From assembly GCF_902499135.1 (NCBI RefSeq), contig NZ_CABVPR010000025.1, positions 20,028 to 84,027 of the forward strand: a stretch of DNA of 64,000 nucleotides, in the 5' to 3' direction. A model generated the notes under the pieces. The model had not been told where the DNA came from and searched no databases. It saw nothing but the letters and a program-made list of their open reading frames with translations. The translations under genes and the position numbers were made by a program. The stretch comes from Burkholderia dolosa. GTDB taxonomy: Bacteria; Pseudomonadota; Gammaproteobacteria; Burkholderiales; Burkholderiaceae. Shown one piece after another: positions 17,770 to 25,867 of this stretch (position 1 is the first letter of the stretch; each line of letters opens with the position of its first letter).

Positions 17770-18444
17770 ATGAGATTGCTACTGGTTGAAGACGATCTGT
17801 CGATCGGGCAGAGCCTGCTGCGCGCGCTGTCCGATGCAGGCTATGGTGTCGAATGGGTGCGCGACGGCGCCGCGGGGCACGCGTCGATCGACGCGTTCGA
17901 ATACACCGCCGTTTTGCTGGATCTCGGCCTGCCCGGCATGAGCGGCCTCGACGTGCTCAGGGCTGTGCGCGCGAGCCACAAGGAAGTGCCGATACTGATA
18001 TTGACCGCGCGAGACGACGTCGACACGCGCGTTCAGGGCCTGGATCTCGGTGCCGACGATTACATCGCGAAACCGTTCCAGGTTCGCGAGCTGCTCGCAC
18101 GCGTGCGGGCGGTCATGCGGCGCAAGGCCGGCTATGCCGCATCGCGGCTCGGCGACGACTCGCTCTGCCTCGATCTCGACAAGCGCACGCTGAACTGCCG
18201 TGGCGTAGAGCTCCCGCTGACTTCCCGCGAATTCGCGCTCATGCTGGCTTTTCTCGAACGGCCGGGCACGATCCTGTCGCGCGAACAGCTCGAAGAAAAG
18301 CTGTATGGATGGGGCCGAGAAATCGAAAGCAACGCGATCGACGTCCTGATCTACTCGATTCGCAAGAAGTTCGGGCAGTCGGTGATTCGCAACGTCCGCG
18401 GCATCGGCTGGACCGTGATCCTCGATCAGGACAGCGCGCACTGA
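17770..18444 (+). CDS. OmpR/PhoB-family response regulator
   Basis: The 224-aa protein has a complete receiver: acidic pocket VEDD (residues 7-9), phospho-acceptor Asp51 in LLDLGLPG, Thr79 in ILTARDD and Lys101 in IAKPF. A winged-helix DNA-binding domain follows (PLTSREFALMLAFLERPG...LYGWGREIESNAIDVLI, ending in RNVRGIGW). Domain style is that of QseB/TctD-like regulators. It is presumably phosphorylated by the divergently encoded kinase at 15693-17006. A close paralogue with a dead receiver lies at 21529-22332. Confidence 0.93.
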   Translation: MRLLLVEDDLSIGQSLLRALSDAGYGVEWVRDGAAGHASIDAFEYTAVLLDLGLPGMSGLDVLRAVRASHKEVPILILTARDDVDTRVQGLDLGADDYIAKPFQVRELLARVRAVMRRKAGYAASRLGDDSLCLDLDKRTLNCRGVELPLTSREFALMLAFLERPGTILSREQLEEKLYGWGREIESNAIDVLIYSIRKKFGQSVIRNVRGIGWTVILDQDSAH

Positions 18445-18483
18445 CGTGCCGGACGCCGCGCGACGCGGCGAACGAGCGCTTTG

Positions 18484-18509
18484 CCGGCGAGCGCAGCAAC
18501 GCTCGCCGG
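18484..18509 (+). other. Strong GC hairpin after the response regulator gene
   Basis: CCGGCGAGCG (18484-18493) and CGCTCGCCGG (18500-18509) form a perfect 10-bp stem with a 6-base loop, 40 bases after the regulator stop. No T-run follows, so it is either a weak terminator, an mRNA-stabilising hairpin or incidental. A 14-bp near-perfect tandem repeat (CCGGCCACCGCGAA) follows at 18549-18576. Confidence 0.45.
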
Positions 18510-18630
18510 ACTCGGCTGCGCGCTTCGGCCAAATAGCGCCGGACCCGGCCGGCCACCGCGAACCGGCCACCGCAAACCGACCGCAGCGGCGCCGCGTGCG
18601 CCGTTAACGCCGTCGTCTCGCCGATAAATA

Positions 18631-18692
18631 TTTCCAATGGAAAGATATCTTGACCGGCGCAAGCGTTATCGCCACAATCTTGCCACTGGAAA
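18631..18692. promoter_or_regulatory. Palindrome copies 3 and 4 upstream of the LuxR-type gene
   Basis: TTTCCAATGGAAA lies at 18631-18643 and the variant TTGCCACTGGAAA at 18680-18692, centre to centre 49 bp. Copy 4 shares the flank CACAATCTT with copy 2 at 17134, and copy 3 shares its flanks in the opposite orientation. Spaced pairs like this suit cooperative binding. The rest of 18445-18975 holds no supported gene. Confidence 0.55.
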
Positions 18693-18975
18693 CATAGAGC
18701 GGTCCGTCGTTCGCGGCCGCTCCGCTCAATGGAACGCTGATGAACCTGTTACCGGCTGTTGCCCCGCTTCTGTCGTCGGCCGCGATCGGATCCGCGCTGT
18801 GCGCGTTGCATACCGCCGTCCGCAGTGCAGCCGCCGCTGCCGCGATGCCGCTTCGCGATATTTCGCTCACGCCGCAACCCGCGTACGCACGGACAAGCCC
18901 GAATCGGTTGTCGACTCCGGTTCGCATTCCGCCATGGACGAAGCCGTACACGGGCCGAGCCGCGATGTAACGCAT

Positions 18976-19710
18976 ATGAGCACCTTCACCTCCGCCCGAT
19001 TCGCCGAATGCATACGCGCCGCCGGTTTCGACGATTTCGTCGCGACGCTCGTGCAGGCACTGAACCAAACCGTGTCGATCGATTGTGCGGTGCTCGTCGA
19101 CGTCGGTCCTGACGGTACGCGGCTGTCGAGTTGTGCGTCGCACCGCGCAGGGCCGTGTTTCGATCCGTCCGCGGAAGCAATCGCATGCGCGAGCGTGTTC
19201 GGCGCGTGGCGGACCTGCGAACGGTCGGCGGGGAAGGCACGCGCGCTGCGGGATCCCGTGCTGCTGCACCGGTCGACGGACGAATGCGCGGATCGAAGCC
19301 TGTACGGCTCCGTGCCGATGGCCGATCGCTGCTTCGTCGTTCTGCCTCGCGGCGACAACACCGCGATACTCGGCCTGTACCGGCGTCCCGGCAACCGGTC
19401 GTTCTGCGATGCCGATCGGCACGCGATTTCCGCTGCGATCGACGTGGTCGCCGCGCTCGCGGACATTCATCTTCGCATCGGTGCGGTCCGCAACGTACCG
19501 CGCGACGTCGAGCAAGCGTGGAACGCCGGCCTGTCCGATCGCGAACGCGCGGTCGCACGGCTGCTCGCGCGCGGTGAAACGTCGCGCACGATCGCCGCGA
19601 TGCTGGGCGTCGCACCGACCAGCGTGATCACTTACAAAAAGCGCGCATTCGTGAAGCTCGGCGTCACACGCCAGTGCGAGTTGACCGCGCTGGTCGGCGC
19701 GCTCGGCTGA
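18976..19710 (+). CDS. LuxR-type helix-turn-helix transcriptional regulator
   Basis: The protein is about 244 aa from the ATG at 18976; in-frame codons continue upstream and an ATG at 18934 is possible, with no clear ribosome site for either. The C-terminal 60 residues are a LuxR/FixJ-type DNA-binding domain: LSDRERAVARLLARGETSRTIAAMLGVAPTSVITYKKRAFVKLGV. The N-terminal 170 residues are not an obvious autoinducer or receiver domain and look GAF-like in size, with several Cys. Two palindrome copies upstream suggest it is part of the same regulon or autoregulated. Confidence 0.85.
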   Translation: MSTFTSARFAECIRAAGFDDFVATLVQALNQTVSIDCAVLVDVGPDGTRLSSCASHRAGPCFDPSAEAIACASVFGAWRTCERSAGKARALRDPVLLHRSTDECADRSLYGSVPMADRCFVVLPRGDNTAILGLYRRPGNRSFCDADRHAISAAIDVVAALADIHLRIGAVRNVPRDVEQAWNAGLSDRERAVARLLARGETSRTIAAMLGVAPTSVITYKKRAFVKLGVTRQCELTALVGALG

Positions 19711-20137
19711 CGCGCGCGTCGCGCCGCCGCGGGCGACCGCCCACAGCGCAAAAGAGCCGTCGTTCACGACAGCTTTCGATATATCGGATTTGGAACGCTT
19801 CGTAGCGAGCCGGACGAATCCCGAGATTGCTTGCACGCACAACCATCGTCGACACGCGACGCGCAAGGACCGGCGGCTGCGATCGCGCCGATCATTCATC
19901 GCGTTGAATCCGACCACATTGCACGCGCGCCGCAGTCGATGCCCGTGCAGGAGCCGTAAACGACGCACGATACCGATGTGGTCATTGCCGGCGCCGGATC
20001 CGCGGCGCGTGTGCGCTATGAAGACCGCACCGGGCGGCCGCGCCGTCGGCCGTTGCGACCGGACGACGCCGCCCGTGCCCCGCGCGAAGCGGCGACGCGC
20101 TCGACCGTAGACGCGCGTCGTCCGCTGCCGCTTACGC
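19711..20137. other. Intergenic stretch without a supported gene
   Basis: About 430 bases between convergent genes. Open frames here give Arg-rich products without ribosome sites or domains. I see nothing else. Confidence 0.45.
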
Positions 20138-20416
20138 TCATTGCCAAGTGCCGTTCGGCAGGCGTCCGTGATACGGCGTATCGCGGCAATGTCCCCACGG
20201 ACCCAGCCAGTATCCCGGCGGGCACACGTTGCTCGGCGGGGGCGGCGGGTAAATCACCGGTTGCGGCGCCACGTAAACCGGCGCCGCATAGCGACAGTAC
20301 CCCCAAGGACCGCGCCACCCGTTCGGGCCGCAACCCTGGGCGGCGACCGCGGTTCCGGTGGCAAGGACAGATGCCGCTAATACGGCTGCAATGATCGAAT
20401 GACGAGGTTTGAACAT
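20138..20416 (-). CDS. Small secreted Gly/Cys/Pro-rich protein (GPWGxCR repeats)
   Basis: The protein is 92 aa from the ATG at 20416. The signal peptide is MFKPRHSIIAAVLAASVLATGTAVAA. The mature part has two related segments, GCGPNGWRGPWGYCRYA and CPPGYWLGPWGHCRDTPYHG, joined by a Pro-rich stretch (PVIYPPPPPSNV). Small exported proteins with this G-P-W-G-x-C-R pattern are common in Burkholderia and other proteobacteria (annotated as GCG_CRPN-type in my recollection), with no known function. Four Cys suggest disulfides. A later start than the 20521 ATG is chosen because it gives the signal peptide. Confidence 0.8.
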   Translation of the reverse strand: MFKPRHSIIAAVLAASVLATGTAVAAQGCGPNGWRGPWGYCRYAAPVYVAPQPVIYPPPPPSNVCPPGYWLGPWGHCRDTPYHGRLPNGTWQ

Positions 20417-20664
20417 GATGTTTTCCGCCGAGATGTGATGTCGGGACCCGAAGGAACGGTTTGCTTCCGGGTTCATGATCGCTCGGCAGAATGAGCGCAC
20501 AGTGAGCACTCGAGCCAGCATCGCACGCTATCGATGCGTGCGACCGGCAGCGCCGCAACTGCGGCGATCGGCGGCCCGTTGCGCCGACGTCGGCCTGATC
20601 CGCGGCCGTGGTTTCGACGCACCGCTATCCGCGCTATCCGTGCGATCTTCGCGGTCGCTGGCCA

Positions 20665-21321
20665 TCAGCCGACTTGCAACGACCTGATCAGTTCCGCAAG
20701 ACCGAGCCAGAAAATCTGAACGCCGATACAGAACAGCACGAACGCGAACAGCCGCATCGCAGCCTGCGTTCCGGTCTTGCCGAGCAGGTCCTCGATCGCC
20801 GCGCAGAATCGGACGCACGCATAAATGCTCGCGCACAACACGGCCAGCGCGGCGACGACGCCGACGATGTGGACGGGAGCCAGTCCTTCCCGCGGAGAAC
20901 CGGTGCCCAACGCGATCGCGACTGCAATCGAACCCGGCCCGACGGTAAATGGAAGGGTCAGCGGATAAAACGCCTTCGCGCGCAGCGACTCGCGCGGCGC
21001 ACGTCTTTCGTGCTCGTCGATGGTGTCGCGGTCCTTGTTCAGCAGGTTCCACCCTGCGATGCCGATCACGATGCCGGCCGCCACGCGCAATACCGGCATC
21101 GATATGCCGAAGAACGACAGCACATACGCGCCGATCGACAGCGAAGCCGCGAGTATCGCGAGGCTGTTGAACGCGATACGCCGTGCCAGTTCTTCCCTGT
21201 CGGCGGGCGTCGCATCGGGGACCATGCTCAGTACCATCAGCCCGGCAGCCGGCGGATTGATGACGGGAAAGAGCGCGGCGACGATCAGCAGAATGGTTTT
21301 GGTGAATTCGTGCAGCATCAT
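20665..21321 (-). CDS. MarC/YhgN-family integral membrane protein
   Basis: The protein is 218 aa, starting MMLHEFTKTILLIVAALFPVINPPAAG, with the N-P-P motif and six predicted helices typical of MarC. Other family marks are PLTLPFTVGPGSIAVAIALG in the middle and GVQIFWLGLAELI at the C-terminus. MarC proteins sit in the inner membrane; their role is unclear, and the earlier link to multiple antibiotic resistance has been withdrawn for E. coli MarC. The gene is flanked by unrelated genes on the same strand. Confidence 0.88.
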   Translation of the reverse strand: MMLHEFTKTILLIVAALFPVINPPAAGLMVLSMVPDATPADREELARRIAFNSLAILAASLSIGAYVLSFFGISMPVLRVAAGIVIGIAGWNLLNKDRDTIDEHERRAPRESLRAKAFYPLTLPFTVGPGSIAVAIALGTGSPREGLAPVHIVGVVAALAVLCASIYACVRFCAAIEDLLGKTGTQAAMRLFAFVLFCIGVQIFWLGLAELIRSLQVG

Positions 21322-21528
21322 GTCGACGTTCGTGATTGACCGGAGTATCGGCGGCTTGCCGTCGCAAGTCTGTCCTCCAACCGGGCGACAGCGGCGGCCG
21401 CAGCGGCGATTCGCTCCGCATCGCTGCCGTTGCGCGCATCCATTTACCTGCGCCGGCGATGCACGGCGACGTGGCCGTCGACGATCAGCGATGACGCGGC
21501 CGCGCACTGCGCCGCCACGCGTCGACGC

Positions 21529-22332
21529 TCATACCGTTACCCACTTCGCCGCGCGCTCGATTGCAAGGCTGCCGGTTTTCGCGTGCAGCATCGCCGCGGT
21601 CGGCCGCGCTTCGCGATCGGCGCGCTTGCTCGCCGGTGCGCGCGTGCGGCGGTCCGACACACCGCTCGAATCGGGGCTCGCGCCGCCCGACATCCATCCG
21701 CCGCCTCTGACGTTGACGATCGCCGAGCGTCCGAACCGTTTGCGAATCTGGTGAATCAGCACGTCGAGCGCGTTGCTTTCCACTTCCTTGCCCCAGCCGT
21801 AGAGCCGGTCCTCGAGCTGCGCGCGCGACAGCAGCAATCCCGGCCTTTCGAGCAGTGCGTGCATCAGCGCGAACTCGCGCACCGACAACGGCGCTGCCGT
21901 CCCCATGAAGCACAGCGTGCGCGTATCGAGATCGAGGCTCAGCGCGTCGCTGCCGATTCGCGACGTTGCGTGCCCCGCCCTGCGCCGCAATACGGCGCGG
22001 ATTCGCGCGAGGACTTCGACCATCTCGAGTGCGCTGTGCAGGCAATCGTCGGCGCCGTTGTCCAGGCTGCGGACGCATGCGTCGTCCGTGGGCTCGGCAA
22101 GCGTCATCACCGGAACCGTCTCGCCGCGGCTGCGAATCGTTTTTAAAACCTCGATCCCGCCGACTCCCGGCAAGCCGACCGCGATCAGCACCAGCGCGTA
22201 ATAGGCGCCGTTGAACGCGAGCTGTCCTGCCTGCGCATCGCGAACCCAGTCCACGCTGAAACCGTCACCGGTCAGCGCACGCCGCAGGCTTTCGCCGCGG
22301 TCGATATCGTTGTCAATCAACAGTGTTCTCAT
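21529..22332 (-). CDS. OmpR-type regulator with a degenerate, non-phosphorylatable receiver
   Basis: The 267-aa protein aligns end to end with the regulator at 17770. The receiver has lost the key residues: Asp51 is Ala (LIAVGLPG), the Thr is Ala (TLAEPTDD) and the active-site Lys is replaced (CLHSALE). The winged-helix domain is intact and very close to the paralogue (REFALMHALLERPG...LYGWGKEVESNALDVLI, VNVRGGGW). A 40-residue basic tail follows. No kinase gene is adjacent. It is likely a phosphorylation-independent DNA-binding protein, perhaps competing at or heterodimerising on the paralogue's sites; that is inference. Confidence 0.85.
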   Translation of the reverse strand: MRTLLIDNDIDRGESLRRALTGDGFSVDWVRDAQAGQLAFNGAYYALVLIAVGLPGVGGIEVLKTIRSRGETVPVMTLAEPTDDACVRSLDNGADDCLHSALEMVEVLARIRAVLRRRAGHATSRIGSDALSLDLDTRTLCFMGTAAPLSVREFALMHALLERPGLLLSRAQLEDRLYGWGKEVESNALDVLIHQIRKRFGRSAIVNVRGGGWMSGGASPDSSGVSDRRTRAPASKRADREARPTAAMLHAKTGSLAIERAAKWVTV

Positions 22333-22579
22333 AGCCTTTGCGACGCGAGCCGACCGTGTCGGTTCGCCACATGAAAAAAGATTGAAAGAGTCCGCGCCGT
22401 CGGGCACATGGCCCGGCCGAGCACCGCCCGGCAAGCCGGCGACCGCGACCAGCCGTGTGCGTTGGCCATCGCATTCGCGATGGCGTGCGATACGTCGCGC
22501 GCGCGACGCTGCGATCGTGTGTCGGCCGAGCGTCCGGCACGATGCGCACCGAGCATGCTCGGTCTCCCGGGTTTCGACA

Positions 22580-23842
22580 TCACGCCGTTTTCTCCGAACG
22601 TTGCGCGTGCACCGGATCGCACGACTGAAACAGTTCGTCCATCCAGCCGCAGACTTCCTGCACGAGCCGCAGCCGCGCATTGACCTGGCAGTGCCCGTCG
22701 GCGCCGGTGGCCGCATCCAGCTCCACGAGGTCCTTCTTCGCCGATGCGATCCGTTCGTGCCATTCGCGTGCTTGTGCGATGAAAATCGGCGAATCGCCGA
22801 GCCCGACGATCGACAGAAACGGCAGCGCCACGCGCGCAGGATCGGCACGCGCGCCGCGCCAGCGTTCGATGAACGCCTGCGGCGAAGCCGCACCGGCCTT
22901 CCACAGCATCATCTGCCTGCTTCGCAACGCGGCCGAACTCGCGTCCCCGCTCGCGTTGTCGTCCCGCGCCGCTTGCACGCTGGCGCCGAATAGCGCGCCC
23001 GGCTCGGGAAACGGCGTACTCGCGATCACTGCTGCAAGCCGCTTCTCGTAGCCGGCCGCCCGCGTCACGAAATAGCCGCCGAGACTCAGCCCGAGCAGCA
23101 CGATGCGCGCCGGCCGCGCATCGAAGTGCTGCAGAAGATGATCGACGACCGCACCAATCGCATGTTCCGGCTCGATCTGCCAATGCAGCCCGTTCGCCGC
23201 GGTATTGCCCTGCCCGGGCAGATCGACCATCGCGACCGCATATCCGCGCTCGCGGATGCCGCGACCGACCGACAGGAACAAGTCCTCGAAGCTCGTGTCC
23301 GCACCGCCGATGACGAGCACCACCGGCGCGTCCGGCGTCGCCGCGGAAACGAACGCCCCCGGCAGTTCGCCCTCGCCGAACGGCACGTTGAAGAACGTGC
23401 ACGGAATCGCAAGCTCGGCCATTGCGTGCGCAAACGCCGTTTGATGCTGACGATACAGCCGCGAGAACATGTCGCCGCCCGCAGCTGCAAACTGCCAGGC
23501 CGAGCGATAGCTGGCAAACGCCTTCAACCTCGCTTCGCCGGCAGCGCGACGCCAGCCGCGCTGCGCCCACGTATCGGCCTGCGCGTTCTGCAGATCGCCG
23601 TACGCGGCAAACGCGCCGACCCAGCTGTCCGCGTCGCCGTCGGCGATCGTCGACGCGACGTGAAACGCCTGACCGATATCGAGCCCGCCTGTCGGCCCCC
23701 AGCTCAGCGCGGACATGAAAAACAGATCCATGTCGGCATCGTCGAAGCGATACCGGCGCGACAGCCGCTGATCGGGGCGCGCGTCCGCTCCGTCGTGCCG
23801 CGCGTTGTCGTTGCCCGCCTGAATCGATTGTGTCGTTCCCAC
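22580..23842 (-). CDS. Alpha/beta hydrolase, FrsA/dihydropseudooxynicotine hydrolase-like
   Basis: The 420-aa protein has an N-terminal helical cap domain of about 160 residues (WVGAFAAYGDLQNAQADTWAQRGWR, FASYRSAWQFAAAGGDMFSRLY) and a C-terminal alpha/beta hydrolase. The strand VLVIGGADTSFEDLF, nucleophile elbow LGLSLGGYF and the His in TGADGHCQVN complete the expected catalytic set. This two-domain layout fits the FrsA/DUF1100 and 2,6-dihydropseudooxynicotine hydrolase group, some of which cleave C-C bonds or act as esterases. It is divergent from a TetR regulator, its probable controller, with a 130-base promoter region between them. Confidence 0.82.
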   Translation of the reverse strand: MGTTQSIQAGNDNARHDGADARPDQRLSRRYRFDDADMDLFFMSALSWGPTGGLDIGQAFHVASTIADGDADSWVGAFAAYGDLQNAQADTWAQRGWRRAAGEARLKAFASYRSAWQFAAAGGDMFSRLYRQHQTAFAHAMAELAIPCTFFNVPFGEGELPGAFVSAATPDAPVVLVIGGADTSFEDLFLSVGRGIRERGYAVAMVDLPGQGNTAANGLHWQIEPEHAIGAVVDHLLQHFDARPARIVLLGLSLGGYFVTRAAGYEKRLAAVIASTPFPEPGALFGASVQAARDDNASGDASSAALRSRQMMLWKAGAASPQAFIERWRGARADPARVALPFLSIVGLGDSPIFIAQAREWHERIASAKKDLVELDAATGADGHCQVNARLRLVQEVCGWMDELFQSCDPVHAQRSEKTA

Positions 23843-23975
23843 ATTAGCTCCCGTGTCCCGGTCGATGCGCGTACGCTGCGTATCGGGCCGGTGCGTTCAT
23901 GATGAAGAGATAATATGAGCGATGCTCAGGTTTGGAAACTCGCGTTCCGGCACACCCGCAAGGCGGAGGAAATCT

Positions 23976-24614
23976 TTGGAAAATCAAAGTGTTACGCGTC
24001 GAAACCCGCGGCAGGCGCGCTCGCTGCACAAGGTCGAACTCATATTGGAGGCAGCGATGCAGCTGCTCGAGAGCGCCGGCCTGGAAAAGCTGACGACGAA
24101 CGCGGTGGCCGCGAAGGCCGGCGTGAGCATCGGCACGCTGTATCAGTACTTCGGCAGCAAACAGGCGTTGCTCGATGCACTGGTGACGCGCGAACTGAGC
24201 GCGATGTCGGCGAAGGTCGTCGCGTCGTTACGGATGGACGCGCCTGCGTCGCCCGGCGACCGGATACGGCGTATCGTGCGGGCCGTGAACGCGACGTATG
24301 GCGGACGCAATCGCGTTCACCGCCTGCTGATCGAACATGCGTCGGCAACGCAGCCCGCCGGCCGGCTCATGCCGCTGTTCGCCGAGCTGATCGACCTGTG
24401 GACGAACGAAGGCATCGCGGCGCCGGGCGACGGCCGCCGCCGGCTGTCGCGCGCCGACGCGTTCGTGATGGTTCACTCGATCGCCGGCGTGCTGCGTACG
24501 TTGGCTGCCAGCAAAGACGCACCGCCGGCAGCGGAGGTCGAAGACGCGCTCGTCCGCATGATCGTCGGCTTCGTTTCGGGCAGCGAAGGCCGCCGGCGCC
24601 CGCCGACCGCGTGA
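23976..24614 (+). CDS. TetR-family transcriptional regulator (TTG start favoured)
   Basis: The helix-turn-helix region is RQARSLHKVELILEAAMQLLE..GLEKLTTNAVAAKAGVSIGTLYQYFGSKQALLDAL, a textbook TetR domain, followed by an all-helical ligand domain. I prefer the TTG at 23976 because GGAGGA lies five bases before it, giving 212 aa; an in-frame ATG at 23922 would give 230 aa with a poor site. The gene is divergent from the hydrolase at 22580-23842 and probably represses it. The dioxygenase and desaturase genes beyond could belong to the same regulon. Confidence 0.85.
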   Translation: MENQSVTRRNPRQARSLHKVELILEAAMQLLESAGLEKLTTNAVAAKAGVSIGTLYQYFGSKQALLDALVTRELSAMSAKVVASLRMDAPASPGDRIRRIVRAVNATYGGRNRVHRLLIEHASATQPAGRLMPLFAELIDLWTNEGIAAPGDGRRRLSRADAFVMVHSIAGVLRTLAASKDAPPAAEVEDALVRMIVGFVSGSEGRRRPPTA

Positions 24615-24706
24615 TCGGTCGATCGCACCGATACTCGGATGTGTGAACGCGCGAATCGTTGCGTCCTCAACGAGCGCAAAAGCGCTCCGGCCTGCTCGGC
24701 GACCGT

Positions 24707-25681
24707 TTAGCAGCGCGCTGCATCCGGCAAAGCGCGCGCCGGCTCGTCGGCGACGAACGCATAGTTGCTGCGCAAGATCGCTTCCAGATGCCGGCCATAT
24801 GTCGATGTCGAATCCGACATGGGCGCCGCATCGAGATCGAGCGGCGTCTCGAGTCCGCAGTCGTAAAAGAAGGCGATCGAATAGCGGTCGGCCGCTTCCG
24901 GCGTCAACACGCGATGCGGGGTCGGCTTGATCCGGCCTCCGCTCCATCGCGCGATCACCTGACCGGTGTTCAGCACCAGCGAATTCTTCACCACCGGCAC
25001 GTCGAACCATTCCCCGCGATCGGACTGCACCTGCAGCCCGCCGACGTCGTCCTGCGCGACGAACGTCAGGCATCCGTAATCGGTGTGCGGAGCCGAGCCG
25101 AAAACGTCCGGCCCACGATGCGGCACCGCCGGATAGTGAAGCAGACGCAGAATCGGGTTCGGCACGCGGAAGTAGTCGCGCAGTCCGTCGCGCGGCAGCC
25201 CGAGCATGACCGCAAAGCAAGGCAGGATCGCGTCGCCCAGCTCGATCATCGCGCGCCGATACCGTCGCGCAGCATGCTCGAACCCGGCAATTTCCGGCCA
25301 CGGTTGCGTGCCGCCCATCGCCGAATTTTTCCAGTCGGGCAGCAACGATTCGGGCAAGTCGCCGAGAACGACGAACGAATCGCTGTGATTCGGCCGCTTC
25401 GCGGCGCCGAGCGTCGACGCCTTGAGCACCGACGTGTTGAGCGGCAGATAGCCGCGCAGCGTCGTGCGATAACGCATCGCCATCTTGCGCTCGAGCGGCC
25501 ACGCATGAAAGCTTCGCGACGCGTCGAACAGTGCATCGACGATGTCGGCCCCGACGCCGTGATTGACGAGAATCGAGAAGCCGACGCGTGTGTGCGCGTC
25601 CAGCAGCTGCTGCATGACGTGCCGCCAGCCGGCCGCCTCGTTGCTTCGCAACGGGCTCACATCGATGATCGGTACGTTCAT
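24707..25681 (-). CDS. Isopenicillin N synthase-family Fe(II)/2-oxoglutarate dioxygenase
   Basis: The 324-aa protein begins with the IPNS/DIOX N-terminal pattern (VPIIDVSPL, FSILVNHGVG). The iron ligands are His and Asp in APHTDYGCLTF and His in KPTPHRVL; the co-substrate Arg is in RYSIAFFYD. The family performs hydroxylation, desaturation or ring closure using O2, usually with 2-oxoglutarate. The substrate cannot be read from sequence. It is followed on the same strand, upstream by 186 bases, by a fatty-acid desaturase, so the two may modify a common product. Confidence 0.88.
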   Translation of the reverse strand: MNVPIIDVSPLRSNEAAGWRHVMQQLLDAHTRVGFSILVNHGVGADIVDALFDASRSFHAWPLERKMAMRYRTTLRGYLPLNTSVLKASTLGAAKRPNHSDSFVVLGDLPESLLPDWKNSAMGGTQPWPEIAGFEHAARRYRRAMIELGDAILPCFAVMLGLPRDGLRDYFRVPNPILRLLHYPAVPHRGPDVFGSAPHTDYGCLTFVAQDDVGGLQVQSDRGEWFDVPVVKNSLVLNTGQVIARWSGGRIKPTPHRVLTPEAADRYSIAFFYDCGLETPLDLDAAPMSDSTSTYGRHLEAILRSNYAFVADEPARALPDAARC

Positions 25682-25867
25682 GTTTCACTCTCCGCGTCGT
25701 TCAGCGCGGCGAAGCGACGGCGCCGCGATACGGCGGCTGCATCGCTGAAATGCCGCGTGAGCATCAATCTATCGTCGAAAACTTAGCGATGAATTAACGC
25801 GCTTGCGGCAGCGGCGCCGAAGCGTTCACAGGCTGCGACGGCGTTGCAAAGCGCAAACGCCGCGCCG

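Noticed and set aside
18637-18975. N-terminal extension of the LuxR gene from the ATG at 18637
   Set aside because: It would place the start inside palindrome copy 3; the extra residues are Arg-rich with no homology, so a later start is used.
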